Assembly (NCBI GenBank): GCA_040772045.1
Contig: JAXGYV010000009.1
Span: 35,078-99,077 of the forward strand
Source: JAXGYV01 sp040772045
GTDB lineage: Bacteria; Actinomycetota; Thermoleophilia; UBA2241
DNA: 64,000 nt
Reading direction: 5' to 3'
Part shown: positions 55,826 through 64,000 of the stretch, one piece after another
Layout: each line of letters opens with the position of its first letter
Position numbering within the stretch: position 1 is the stretch's first letter
Notes under the pieces: model-generated
The model's input: only the letters and a program-made list of their open reading frames with translations
The model's database searches: none
Told to the model about the DNA's origin: nothing
Position numbers and translations under genes: made by a program

Positions 55826-56938
55826 GTGAGGCAGGCATTCACAGATGATCCCGAGCGCCCCCTCCATGGGCTACTGCTTGCGGGGGGTGCGGCACACGGC
55901 ATGATGCGCGATGCGCACGCACGAGTACTCGAGGGGCGCTCCCTGCTGGCACGCGGTGTGAGCATGCTGCGAACGCTGTTTCCCTCCGTCTCGGTATCGC
56001 TCGTGCCTGAACAGCCGTCTGACCTTGGCGACTCGGGAGCACCTCCGCTGCTCGACGCCTACTCGCCCAGCTCTTCGCTTACCAGTGTGATCACGGCTCT
56101 CGAACGGTTCTCCGCCCCCGTGTTCGTGAGCTCCGTAGACTTGGCGTTTCCCGACGCCCATGCCGCACGAAGAGTTGTGAATGAGCTCGGCGATGCCGAC
56201 GTGTGCCTCCCTCTGACCTCCACCGGCCTCGTGCCTACGTTCGCGGCGTATCGGCCAAGCTGCCTCCCTTCTCTGCGAAACCTGCTCGCCTGCGGCGAAC
56301 AGCAGATCACCTCGTGCTTCAGCGACCTGACCGTGAACACTGTCACGTTCGATGAGCCCTCGCAGTTCCTCAGAATCCGCACGCCGGCGAATCTCGCCGC
56401 CGTTCAGACCACACTGACCGGTGGAACACGAAACCGTCAGCCAGCGCTGGTCGCCATTGTGGGCAAGAGCGACTCAGGCAAGACGACCCTCGTGGAACGT
56501 CTGCTGCCGGAGCTTCGCCGACTTGGCGTCCGCGCTGGAACGGTCAAGCACGACGCCCACAGCTTCGAGATCGACCATCCGGGCAAAGACTCGTACCGGC
56601 ACGGCGCGGCTGGAGCGGCGGCCTACGTAGTCTCGTCCCCGAAGCGAGTGGCCTACATCGCCGCGGTAGAGCACGAGCTATCCCTCGGAGAGCTCGCCCG
56701 GCGGTTCTTCACCGACGTCGACGTAGTGCTGGCCGAGGGGTATAAACGCACGGCGCCACACCGTGTCGAGGTCTTCCGTCGCGGTGCCGGCCATCGGGAA
56801 CCGCTGTGTAATCCCGATGAATGCCTCGCCGTAGTCACCGATGCACCGCTCAACTACCCCATTCGATTCGGCCTAGACGACGCGGCAGACCTCGCCACCT
56901 TCCTGACGCTCCGGCTCGACAGCTTGCGCGCTTACTAA
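55826..56938 (+). CDS. MobA-MobB fusion for molybdopterin/tungstopterin cofactor, MobA site degenerate
   Basis: 370 residues. The N-terminal half (to about 195) has the MobA guanylyltransferase fold, and the C-terminal half has a MobB GTPase-like domain with P-loop GKSDSGKTTL, VKHDAHSFEIDHPGKDSYRHGAAGA and VVLAEGYKRTAPHRVEVFR. In the MobA half the nucleotide loop reads LAGGAAHGMMRDAHARV; the usual L-A-G-G-x-S-x-R-M-G-x-D-K has lost its Arg and Lys. VSSVDLAFPD keeps the Asp. The transferase may be inactive or altered. The start is GTG 55826; TACACT 9 bases earlier may be a -10 box. Stop is TAA. Confidence 0.85.
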   Translation: MRQAFTDDPERPLHGLLLAGGAAHGMMRDAHARVLEGRSLLARGVSMLRTLFPSVSVSLVPEQPSDLGDSGAPPLLDAYSPSSSLTSVITALERFSAPVFVSSVDLAFPDAHAARRVVNELGDADVCLPLTSTGLVPTFAAYRPSCLPSLRNLLACGEQQITSCFSDLTVNTVTFDEPSQFLRIRTPANLAAVQTTLTGGTRNRQPALVAIVGKSDSGKTTLVERLLPELRRLGVRAGTVKHDAHSFEIDHPGKDSYRHGAAGAAAYVVSSPKRVAYIAAVEHELSLGELARRFFTDVDVVLAEGYKRTAPHRVEVFRRGAGHREPLCNPDECLAVVTDAPLNYPIRFGLDDAADLATFLTLRLDSLRAY

Positions 56939-57022
56939 GGAACCGGGAATACCGCAGGGTGTGGTGCATCTGGCGCACCGCGTGGAGATCGGCGCCAACT
57001 AGTCGAACACCAAGGCCGGCGC

Positions 57023-57523
57023 CTAAGCGCCGCAGTCAGTCTCGTCGGCGCCGACGAGCAGGCACATAGCCGTGGCGCTGATGCCCTCGCCACGGCCTTC
57101 GAATCCCATGCCCTCCGTGGTGGTGGCTTTCACACTCACCTGCCGGGGGGGAATACACAGCGCCTCCGCCATCCGCACGGCCATCTGTTCGCGATATGGG
57201 GCTAGCCGCGGCGCCTGGCACACCACCACGACATCTACGTTGCCCACCCGCCAGCCCTCTCGCGCAACACGTTCCACGACCTGCCCCATGAGACCGAGGC
57301 TGTCCGCCCCTTCGTAGGCAGGATCGTCGTCCGGGAAGAGCTGGCCGATGTCGCCCATGACCGCCGCTCCGAGCAGCGCATCAATGACCGCGTGAGCCAC
57401 TACATCGGCGTCGGAGTGTCCGGCGAGACCCTGCCCGTGCGGGATCCTCACGCCGCCCAACACCAGGGGTCGTCCGGTAACTAGGCGGTGAGCATCGTGG
57501 CCGACACCGACTCTAAAAATCAA
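57023..57523 (-). CDS. ispF: 2-C-methyl-D-erythritol 2,4-cyclodiphosphate synthase
   Basis: Isoprenoid (MEP pathway) enzyme, about 166 residues. VGVGHDAHRL and LAGHSDADVVAHAVIDALLGAA give the metal-binding Asp-x-His and His. VSVKATTTEGMGFEGRGEGISATA is the conserved C-terminal motif. I place the start at TTG 57523, which overlaps the end of ispD by 11 bases with GGAG upstream; a longer frame to 57550 runs inside ispD. Stop is TAG. Confidence 0.95.
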   Translation of the reverse strand: MIFRVGVGHDAHRLVTGRPLVLGGVRIPHGQGLAGHSDADVVAHAVIDALLGAAVMGDIGQLFPDDDPAYEGADSLGLMGQVVERVAREGWRVGNVDVVVVCQAPRLAPYREQMAVRMAEALCIPPRQVSVKATTTEGMGFEGRGEGISATAMCLLVGADETDCGA

Positions 57524-58223
57524 TCTCCGTCTCCCAGGAGAGCAGCGCACCCGCCAGTGGCAAGTCGGCAGGGGTAGTGATCTTCACATTAGCTGGAGTA
57601 GACGGCACAACGAGCACCTTGCGACCGGAGCGCTCCAGGAGCGTCGCGTCGTCGGTGGCACCGCTGAGGTCTTGGTGATCGTAGGCCGCCCGCAGGGCGG
57701 TTGCGCGGAACAGCTGTGGCGTCTGGACGGCCCAGAGCCCGCGCCGATCCACCGTTGCCACCACCCGCCCGTCGCCCTTGCTCCGCTTCAGCGTGTCGGC
57801 GACCGGACAGCCGGGCACGGCTCCATCGGCATGTCCCAGCGCGCGCAGGCACGCCTCGAAGACCCGGCGCGAGAACAGAGGGCGAGCGCCATCGTGCACC
57901 GCCACCACGTCTGCCTCCTCCGGCACCTCGAGGAGACCGGCACGTACTGAGTCGTAGCGTTCACGGCCACCCTCCGTGATCAGGAGAGGCTTGTTCTCCG
58001 CCTCGAATCCCAAGAGTTGTGAGGCAAAGCGGATCGTATGAGAGGGATGGAGCACAGCGACCACACCCGCCACCTGGGGAATACGGAGGAGACGCCGGAT
58101 TGAATGGGTGATGATCGGCTCCCCAGCGAGCAGAAGGAACTGTTTGGACTCTCCATCCGGCAGACCCATGCGCATGCTCTCACCCGCCGCGGCAACGACC
58201 GCCCACACCCGTGCCTGTTCCAT
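57513..58223 (-). CDS. ispD: 2-C-methyl-D-erythritol 4-phosphate cytidylyltransferase
   Basis: MEP pathway cytidylyltransferase, about 236 residues. AVVAAAGESMRMGLPDGESKQFLLLAGEPI holds the CTP-binding glycine-rich loop with the catalytic Arg and Lys. VAVHDGARPLFSRRVFEACL and VQTPQLFRATALRAAYD are standard. The start is ATG 58223, with AAGG 8 bases upstream; GTG 58232 is also in frame. It overlaps ispF. Stop is TAG. Confidence 0.95.
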   Translation of the reverse strand: MEQARVWAVVAAAGESMRMGLPDGESKQFLLLAGEPIITHSIRRLLRIPQVAGVVAVLHPSHTIRFASQLLGFEAENKPLLITEGGRERYDSVRAGLLEVPEEADVVAVHDGARPLFSRRVFEACLRALGHADGAVPGCPVADTLKRSKGDGRVVATVDRRGLWAVQTPQLFRATALRAAYDHQDLSGATDDATLLERSGRKVLVVPSTPANVKITTPADLPLAGALLSWETEIDF

Positions 58224-58233
58224 ACGCGTCACC

Positions 58234-59280
58234 TTACTTGTGGGGTTTGGCGAAGATCATTTTCCCGGACGGGCTCTGCAAGACGCTCGTAACTTCTGCC
58301 CGAACCGTAGCACCAACCAGCTCGCGGCCATCCTCGACCACGATCATCGTGCCGTCTTCCAGATAACCAACCCCCTGATGGTGCTCTCGGCCCTCACGCA
58401 GGATCTTCACCTCGATCTCCTCGCCCGGCACCACCGGCGACTTGACGGCGTTGGCGAGCTCGTTCACGTTGAGCACGGGGACCTTCTGGATCTTGGCGAC
58501 TTTGTTGAGGTTGTAGTCGGTCGTTACCACCGCCGCTCCGCTAAGGCTGGCGAGACGCAGGAGCTTGGCATCTACCTCCGCGAGATCGGCGTAGTCTTGA
58601 TCCACGATCGTCGTCGAGGCCGCCGCCTCTTGCAGCTTGTGGATGAAGTCCAGTCCACGCCGACCACGAACACGCTTCTCGGGGTCGGAGGAGTCGGCCA
58701 CACGTTGCAGCTCTTCCACCACGAACCGCGGGATGAGCAGATCTCCGTCGAGGAACCCGGCACGTACCACATCGAGCACACGCCCGTCGATGAGCGCACT
58801 CGAGTCGAGCACCTTGGGAGCCTGAGCAATCTGCGGTCCGCGGGGGCGAACGCCCAGCAGACGGAGGATATCCTGGTGCTTTCGCTGGGCAACGTGGGCG
58901 GTCACGTACCCACATATCAGGAAGACCGGGGGCAGCAAGTAGACACCCACCACCGGCAGGCGCGCGAGTGCGAGACTGAAGAGAGCGGCGATCCCAAGAC
59001 CAACGATGAACCCGAGAAACACCACGAGCATCTCGGGCCCCGAGTGCCGCGCGATGAGCTCGTCGAGCCGGACGAGCGCGCGCAAGACGAACCGCGCCAA
59101 GAGGCTGCCCACCATGTAGCCAAACAGCACCCCGGCGACGACCATGAGCACCATGCCCACGATCTCCCACGGTCTTGTAGGCAGCGGGATCAGTGTTTGA
59201 CGGCGATTCAGCAGGTAGAGCTGATACCCCGCGACCCCTCCCGACACGGAGAGCACCAGCCTACTGAGGGGAACGAGCAG
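58234..59280 (-). CDS. PIN-TRAM domain membrane protein
   Basis: About 348 residues. Three or four N-terminal membrane helices (residues 5-115), then a PIN nuclease domain (KVLDSSALIDGRVLDVVRAGFLDGDLLIPRFVVEELQRVAD, and VVTTDYNLNKVA), and a C-terminal TRAM domain (VGYLEDGTMIVVEDGRELVGATVRAEVTSVLQSPSGKMIF) that binds RNA. It is equivalent to Bacillus YacL and lies in the same conserved neighbourhood. Its start is unclear: CTG 59280 has a strong AGGGGGAG before it, while the frame continues to a GTG at 59391 inside carD. Stop is TAA. Confidence 0.88.
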   Translation of the reverse strand: MLVPLSRLVLSVSGGVAGYQLYLLNRRQTLIPLPTRPWEIVGMVLMVVAGVLFGYMVGSLLARFVLRALVRLDELIARHSGPEMLVVFLGFIVGLGIAALFSLALARLPVVGVYLLPPVFLICGYVTAHVAQRKHQDILRLLGVRPRGPQIAQAPKVLDSSALIDGRVLDVVRAGFLDGDLLIPRFVVEELQRVADSSDPEKRVRGRRGLDFIHKLQEAAASTTIVDQDYADLAEVDAKLLRLASLSGAAVVTTDYNLNKVAKIQKVPVLNVNELANAVKSPVVPGEEIEVKILREGREHHQGVGYLEDGTMIVVEDGRELVGATVRAEVTSVLQSPSGKMIFAKPHK

Positions 59281-59323
59281 GGTGCTCCCCCTGAACGATG
59301 GCCGGTTCTTGGTGCGAAGGTCT

Positions 59324-59872
59324 TCAGGAGACGGTGGCAATCTGTTCCACGTCGTTGAGCGCGTCCGGCTGAATAGTCTCCTCGTCACCATGGATGTCGG
59401 CGAGCACGCTCTCGAGGAACTCCGTCGCCTCTTCTTCCGAGCTGCTGCGAGCGTACATCAGCTCGCTCGCGAGGATCTTCTTGGCCTTGGAGAACATCTG
59501 CTTCTCTCCGGTGGAAAGGCCCTTGTCGGCGTGACGCACAGCCAGATTGCGTACCACCTCGGCCACTTCGAAGATGTCGCCCGTCTTGAGCTTCTCACGG
59601 TTGTGCTTGTAGCGCCTGCTCCAGTTCTTCGGCATCTTCGTTGGGTTGCCCCGAAGCACCGCCAAGACCTCGTCCACAACCGCCACATCAACAACACGCC
59701 GCAGACCGGCGCGGTCGGCATTCTCGACAGGCACCATAACGGTCATGTCGTTGTGCAGAATCTGAATGGTGAGGTAACTCCGCAACTCGCCGAGGACTTC
59801 CTTGTCCTCGATCTTCATGATGCGACCCGCTCCATGATGCGGGTAGACCACCTTGTCGCCGACTTCGTACAA
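59324..59872 (-). CDS. carD: CarD family transcriptional regulator
   Basis: About 182 residues. CarD binds the RNA polymerase beta subunit and stabilises open promoter complexes, especially at rRNA promoters. YEVGDKVVYPHHGAGRI is the RNA polymerase-interacting domain, and WSRRYKHNREKLKTGDIFEVAEVVRNL with GLSTGEKQMFSKAKKILASEL the DNA-binding helical domain. I prefer TTG 59872, which gives the usual short N-terminus and has AGGGG 8 bases upstream; GTG 59881 overlapping the radA stop is the alternative. Stop is TGA. Confidence 0.93.
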   Translation of the reverse strand: MYEVGDKVVYPHHGAGRIMKIEDKEVLGELRSYLTIQILHNDMTVMVPVENADRAGLRRVVDVAVVDEVLAVLRGNPTKMPKNWSRRYKHNREKLKTGDIFEVAEVVRNLAVRHADKGLSTGEKQMFSKAKKILASELMYARSSSEEEATEFLESVLADIHGDEETIQPDALNDVEQIATVS

Positions 59873-59877
59873 CGCGC

Positions 59878-61299
59878 TCACACCCCCTGCTCGACCGCCA
59901 GGGTACAATGACGGTCGCGGTTGTCGGCCGTGCCGAAGATAGAGGCGAAGGCAGCCGCAATGTCCTGGACACCATGTGCAGACGATTCCGCCTTGAGCTG
60001 CAACCGCTTATCCCTACCCGGCACAAGCACGTCCGTAAACCCGCTCCTGAGCGCCTCTGTCACACGGCGCTCCGACTGTCGACAGGAGCGGATTTCACCG
60101 GTAAGACTGACCTCTCCAAAGACCGCACAAGAAGACGGCGGAGGTATACGCCGAGCCGCAGATGCAATGGCGACAGCCATCGCGAGGTCTGCCGCCGGCT
60201 CCTCCATACGGATTCCGCCTGCTATATTAACAAAAACGTCGCTTCCGGACAACGGGAGATCTGTATGGCGTCCCAGCACTGCCACGATCATCGCTAGCCG
60301 GTTGCGGTCGGTGCTGGTCGTCACGCGCCGGGGTACGCTCAGCTCCGAGGGATGAACCAGGGCTTGCACCTCCACCAGGAAACAACGCGTCCCTTCGGCG
60401 GCGATGTGAATGCAAGCGCCCGGTCCGGGCTCTCGGTCAGAGAGAAAGAGCTGCGAGAGATCGCTCACCGGAAGTAGCCCCCGAGAGCCCATCTCGAAGA
60501 TCCCAACCTCGTTCGTCGAGCCAAAGCGGTTCTTGGTTGCGCGCAGTACCCGGTAAACACGGTGCCTGTCGCCTTCGAACTCCAAGACCGTGTCGACGAT
60601 GTGTTCCAACGCGCGCGGGCCGGCGATCGCCCCGTCTTTCGTTACGTGCCCGACGAGGAGCACGACCGTGCCTGTCTTCTTAGCGAGACGCTGGAGCTGG
60701 CTCGCCGCCTCGCGCACCTGGCTCACGCTTCCGGGGGCCGAGGACAGGCCGCTCGTATACAAGGTCTGCACAGAATCCACCACGAGGAGATCGGGACAAT
60801 CGTGGTCCACGACGGCCAGCATGGTGTCGAGATCCGTCTCCGCCAGGACGCGTACGGCGTCTGGCCTCGCTCCAATCCGCTCCGCGCGAAGCTTGACTTG
60901 CGCCGGTGATTCCTCCCCGCACACCAGCAGCACACGGCGGTCGGAGGCCACCGCGTCCATCACCTGCAACAAGAGCGTGCTCTTTCCGATGCCAGGCTCG
61001 CCGCCGAGCAACACAACCGAGCCCGGCACGATCCCGCCACCGAGGACTTGGTCGACCTCCGCTATGCCAGAGGTAAAGCGACGGCAAGCGGAGGAAACCA
61101 CTTCGGAGAGGCACACGACTTCGGGTGTCGCCGCGGCTCCCGTACGCAGAACGCCGCGGCCAGTACCGTCTCCGCGTGGTTGTACCGCTTCCTCAATGAA
61201 TGCGTTCCACGCGCCGCAATCGGGGCAATGACCGAGCCACTTAGCCGCCTGATGTCCACAGGCCGAGCAGGTGAACACGCTCTGCCGGCGTGTCACCAC
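59878..61299 (-). CDS. radA: DNA repair protein RadA
   Basis: A 473-residue RecA-like helicase that helps branch migration in recombination. N-terminal zinc finger (CSACGHQAAKWLGHCPDC), Walker A GGEPGIGKSTLLLQ, Walker B LLVVDSVQTL, the RadA motif KNRFGST, and a C-terminal Lon-like domain (FVNIAGGIRMEEPAADLAMAVAIASA). The start is GTG 61299 (or the next GTG), with GAGG upstream. It is 33 bases downstream of clpC. Confidence 0.96.
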   Translation of the reverse strand: MVTRRQSVFTCSACGHQAAKWLGHCPDCGAWNAFIEEAVQPRGDGTGRGVLRTGAAATPEVVCLSEVVSSACRRFTSGIAEVDQVLGGGIVPGSVVLLGGEPGIGKSTLLLQVMDAVASDRRVLLVCGEESPAQVKLRAERIGARPDAVRVLAETDLDTMLAVVDHDCPDLLVVDSVQTLYTSGLSSAPGSVSQVREAASQLQRLAKKTGTVVLLVGHVTKDGAIAGPRALEHIVDTVLEFEGDRHRVYRVLRATKNRFGSTNEVGIFEMGSRGLLPVSDLSQLFLSDREPGPGACIHIAAEGTRCFLVEVQALVHPSELSVPRRVTTSTDRNRLAMIVAVLGRHTDLPLSGSDVFVNIAGGIRMEEPAADLAMAVAIASAARRIPPPSSCAVFGEVSLTGEIRSCRQSERRVTEALRSGFTDVLVPGRDKRLQLKAESSAHGVQDIAAAFASIFGTADNRDRHCTLAVEQGV

Positions 61300-61332
61300 A
61301 CGAGCCTCACCGGAGTACCGGCGTCGTACGGC

Positions 61333-63870
61333 TCACACTGCCTCGTGTGGCACCTCGGCGAACTGCGGTTCGACCACCCCGTTCACAGAGGACCCCGGCT
61401 CATCCACACCCACCACGGGGAGCTCGACGGAGCCGCCGACCTGCTCGCCATTGACGGTGAGTACGGTGTCTCCCTCCGCGGCGTCGACCGCCACGATGGT
61501 GCCCTGCGGAAACTGCCGCTCGAGCATGGCGTCCGCCAGCTTGTCCTCGATGTACCGCTGAATGGCGCGCCGCAGAGGTCGCGCGCCAAGAGCCGGATCG
61601 AAGCCCTTGTCGACCAGCAGCTCACGGCCTGCCTCGGTGAGCTGCAGAATGATGCCGCTCGGCGCGACCTGCTTCTGTAGACGCTCGATGAACAGGTCAA
61701 CAATGCTGGTGATCTCCTCGCGCTCCAGCTTGTGGAAGACGATGATCTCGTCGACCCGGTTGAGGAACTCGGGGCGGAAGAGCCGCTTGAGCTCGCTCGT
61801 AATGCGGCTCTTCATGTCCTCGTAGCTGAGGCCCATCTCGCTTCGCTGAGCGAACCCCAGCGGCGTGTTCTTACTGATGGTCGCCGCCCCGATGTTGCTC
61901 GTCATGATGACGATGACGTTGCGGAAGTCCACGGCACGACCCTGCGAGTCAGTAAGACGACCGTCCTCCAGGATCTGCAGGAGGATATTGAACACGTCGG
62001 GATGTGCTTTCTCGATCTCGTCGAGCAGCACGACCGAGTAGGGTTTGCGACGGACGATCTCGGTAAGTTGTCCTCCCTCCTCGTGCCCCACGTAGCCGGG
62101 CGGAGAGCCCACCAGGCGGCTCACCGAGTGCTTCTCCATATACTCGCTCATGTCCAGCTGAACCAGCGAGTCCTCGTCGCCGAAGAGGAACTCCGCCAGT
62201 GAACGGGCGAGCTCGGTCTTGCCAACTCCGGAGGGGCCAAGGAAGATAAACGATCCGGCCGGCCGGCGCGGGTCCTTGAGGCCAGCTCGCGTACGCCGGA
62301 TGGCCTTGCTGACCGCGTGCACCGCGACGTCTTGGCCGATCAGCCGCTTGTGCAGCTCGTCCTCCATCCGCAGGAGCTTCTTGCTCTCGGCCTCCGTCAG
62401 CTTGAAAACGGGGATGCTCGTCCACATGCTGACGATCTCGGCGATCTCCTCCTCCCCAATGCTGGCTCGCATGCCCTCGTCGTCGGCCTTCCACTGCTCT
62501 TCGAGCTCGATCTTCCGATGACTGAGTTTGCGCTCCTTGTCGCGAAGGTTGGCGGCTTTTTCAAACTCCTGCGCCTCGATCGCCGCTTCCTTTTCCGCTC
62601 GTACGGAGGCGATCTCCTCCTCCAGCTCGCGGTAGCTCGGCGGCGCCGTCATGGTCCGGATACGCATGCGACTGGCGGCTTCATCCACCAGGTCGATGGC
62701 CTTGTCCGGCAAGAACCGGTCGGCGATATACCGGTCCGCTAGAATAGCGGCGGCGTGAAGCGCCTCGTCGGTGATGCGAATGCGATGGTGGGCCTCGTAG
62801 CGGTCTCGCAGGCCTTCGAGAATGCGCTCCGTCTCCTCGGTGGTTGGTTCGTTCACGCGAATCTGCTGGAAGCGGCGCTCCAGCGCGGCATCGCGTTCGA
62901 TGTGCTTACGATACTCGTCGAGCGTAGTAGCTCCAATGGTCTGCAGCTCGCCTCGGGCCAAAGCCGGCTTGAGGATGCTCGCCGCATCGATGGCCCCCTC
63001 CGCAGCACCGGCGCCGATGAGGTTGTGCAGCTCGTCGATGAAGAGGATGACATCGCCGGTATCGCGGATCTCCTTCATCACCTTCTTCAGCCGTTCCTCG
63101 AACTCGCCGCGGTACTTCGAGCCAGCCACCAGAGCGGCCAGGTCCAGGCTGAACACCTGCTTGCCTTTCAGTAGTTCCGGAACCTCGTTGTTGGCGATAC
63201 GCTGTGCGAAGCCCTCGACCACCGCCGTCTTGCCAACCCCAGGTTCGCCGATGAGCACCGGGTTGTTCTTGGTTCGGCGACTGAGGATCTGCATGACTCG
63301 TTCGATTTCCATCTGCCGGCCGATGCATGGATCTAGCTTGTTCTCCTCGGCCAGCTTGGTGAGATTGCGGCCGAATTGATCCAGCATTTTGGTGCCTTTT
63401 TTGCCCTCTGAGGCGCCCCGTTCAGCACGCCGGGCGGGACCACTGAGCAGCTGCATGACTTCGGCGCGGATCTTGTCTGAGTCGGCGTCGAGATCCAGGA
63501 GAATACGCGCGGCAACGCCCTCTTCCTCGCGGATGAGGCCGAGGAGAATATGCTCGGTGCCGATGTAGTTGTGGCCGAGAGACAACGCTTCTCGCAGCGC
63601 TAGCTCAAGGACCTTCTTAGCGCGCGGAGTGAAGGGAATCTGGCCCTGTGGGACCTCTTCGCCAGAACCCACGATACGCACGACGGCCGCCCGCACTTCC
63701 TCCACGCTGATCTCCAGCTTGTCGAAGACCCGCGCTGCGACGCCCTCCTCTTCCCGGAGTAGTCCGAGGAGCAGGTGCTCGGTGCCGATGTAGTTGTGCC
63801 GCAGTCCCCTCGCCTCTTCCTGGGCGAGCACGACGACCTGTCTGGCACGCTCGGTGAAGCGCTCGAACAT
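61333..63870 (-). CDS. clpC: ATP-dependent Clp protease ATP-binding subunit ClpC
   Basis: An 845-residue AAA+ unfoldase that feeds proteins to ClpP. Two N-terminal Clp repeats (FTERARQVVVLAQEEARGLRHNYIGTEHLLLGLL, and a second copy), Walker A1 GEPGVGKTAV, a UVR-type middle domain (EFEKAANLRDKERKL), Walker A2 GPSGVGKTEL, and an acidic C-terminal tail of about 40 residues. The start is ATG 63870, with GGAG 6 bases upstream; the frame is open to 63942 without a ribosome site. No ctsR or mcsAB is visible before the window ends. Confidence 0.97.
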   Translation of the reverse strand: MFERFTERARQVVVLAQEEARGLRHNYIGTEHLLLGLLREEEGVAARVFDKLEISVEEVRAAVVRIVGSGEEVPQGQIPFTPRAKKVLELALREALSLGHNYIGTEHILLGLIREEEGVAARILLDLDADSDKIRAEVMQLLSGPARRAERGASEGKKGTKMLDQFGRNLTKLAEENKLDPCIGRQMEIERVMQILSRRTKNNPVLIGEPGVGKTAVVEGFAQRIANNEVPELLKGKQVFSLDLAALVAGSKYRGEFEERLKKVMKEIRDTGDVILFIDELHNLIGAGAAEGAIDAASILKPALARGELQTIGATTLDEYRKHIERDAALERRFQQIRVNEPTTEETERILEGLRDRYEAHHRIRITDEALHAAAILADRYIADRFLPDKAIDLVDEAASRMRIRTMTAPPSYRELEEEIASVRAEKEAAIEAQEFEKAANLRDKERKLSHRKIELEEQWKADDEGMRASIGEEEIAEIVSMWTSIPVFKLTEAESKKLLRMEDELHKRLIGQDVAVHAVSKAIRRTRAGLKDPRRPAGSFIFLGPSGVGKTELARSLAEFLFGDEDSLVQLDMSEYMEKHSVSRLVGSPPGYVGHEEGGQLTEIVRRKPYSVVLLDEIEKAHPDVFNILLQILEDGRLTDSQGRAVDFRNVIVIMTSNIGAATISKNTPLGFAQRSEMGLSYEDMKSRITSELKRLFRPEFLNRVDEIIVFHKLEREEITSIVDLFIERLQKQVAPSGIILQLTEAGRELLVDKGFDPALGARPLRRAIQRYIEDKLADAMLERQFPQGTIVAVDAAEGDTVLTVNGEQVGGSVELPVVGVDEPGSSVNGVVEPQFAEVPHEAV

Positions 63871-64000
63871 CTTCGCTCCTTGCATCCACGGGCCAGCTGC
63901 AAGGCAACGGCCATGAACCGATACCTGGTCTATGGTACCCATTTTCCCGCGCCGCGCGACCCGACGCCCGGTGACGTTACCGCGGATTCATCGCGTGGGG

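Noticed and set aside
1..64000. CRISPR arrays, insertion sequences, prophage genes
   Set aside because: No regularly spaced direct repeats, transposases, integrases or phage structural genes were seen.
1..64000. Internal in-frame TAG (pyrrolysine codon) within a gene of this window
   Set aside because: I checked gene ends for continuing homologous sequence after TAG; only atpB/atpD continues into another gene. No protein here appears truncated by TAG.

Overview
This is a 64 kb stretch of a GC-rich bacterial chromosome with 60 recognisable protein genes and two tRNA genes. The organism looks like a strict anaerobe with one-carbon metabolism. It encodes pyrrolysine, a methylamine-type corrinoid protein, a tungsten-type aldehyde:ferredoxin oxidoreductase, the folate (methyl) branch of the Wood-Ljungdahl pathway and a bacterial V-type ATPase. 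The right end (clpC-radA-carD-PIN/TRAM-ispD-ispF), the high GC content, the CarD gene and several apparently leaderless genes suggest a deep, anaerobic member of the Actinomycetota. A high-GC Firmicute-like lineage is not excluded.

Layout. 0-1.3 kb: C-terminal part of a bacterial split pyrrolysyl-tRNA synthetase (pylSc, cut by the window edge) and a corrinoid protein. 1.5-8.8 kb: V-ATPase operon E-DUF2764-A-B-D-I-K. 8.9-13.5 kb: radical SAM gene, pylSn, a GerMN/Gmad2 lipoprotein, tRNA-Pyl (pylT, anticodon CUA), pylD and pylC. 13.5-16.9 kb: nitroreductase, MoaD-like protein, polyferredoxin and aldehyde:ferredoxin oxidoreductase. 17.0-22.0 kb: an operon for a (homo)citrate synthase, an aconitase-like hydro-lyase in two subunits with a cyclophilin gene between them, an isocitrate dehydrogenase-type enzyme and DUF3467. 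22.2-25.8 kb: gatCAB. 25.9-32.7 kb: cold-shock protein, TetR regulator, putrescine aminotransferase, a nucleotidyltransferase-like protein plus metallophosphoesterase pair, APC permease and Lrp regulator. 32.9-40 kb: fhs-fchA-folD-nuoE-nuoF/gltD. 40-46 kb: larC and trehalose-type glycosyltransferases. 46-51 kb: feoB-dtxR, tRNA-Gly and two metallo-aminopeptidases. 51-57 kb: BlaI-like regulator, argS, V4R-GGDEF protein, 5-formyl-THF cyclo-ligase and a MobA/MobB fusion. 57-64 kb: ispF, ispD, PIN/TRAM, carD, radA, clpC.

How it fits together. Pyrrolysine is used mainly in methylamine methyltransferases, so the pyl genes and corrinoid protein imply a methylamine methyltransferase with an in-frame UAG outside this window. 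Methyl groups could enter the folate pathway and be oxidised or assimilated through FolD, FchA and Fhs, with electrons handled by NuoE and the NuoF-GltD fusion. The V-ATPase rotor subunit carries a sodium-binding signature. The most notable points are the split and dispersed pyl locus, heavy use of UAG as an ordinary stop (20 of 60 genes by my reading, including pyl genes), and a UAG that is the only barrier between the in-frame atpB and atpD genes. All product calls come from reading motifs by eye; no database search was run.
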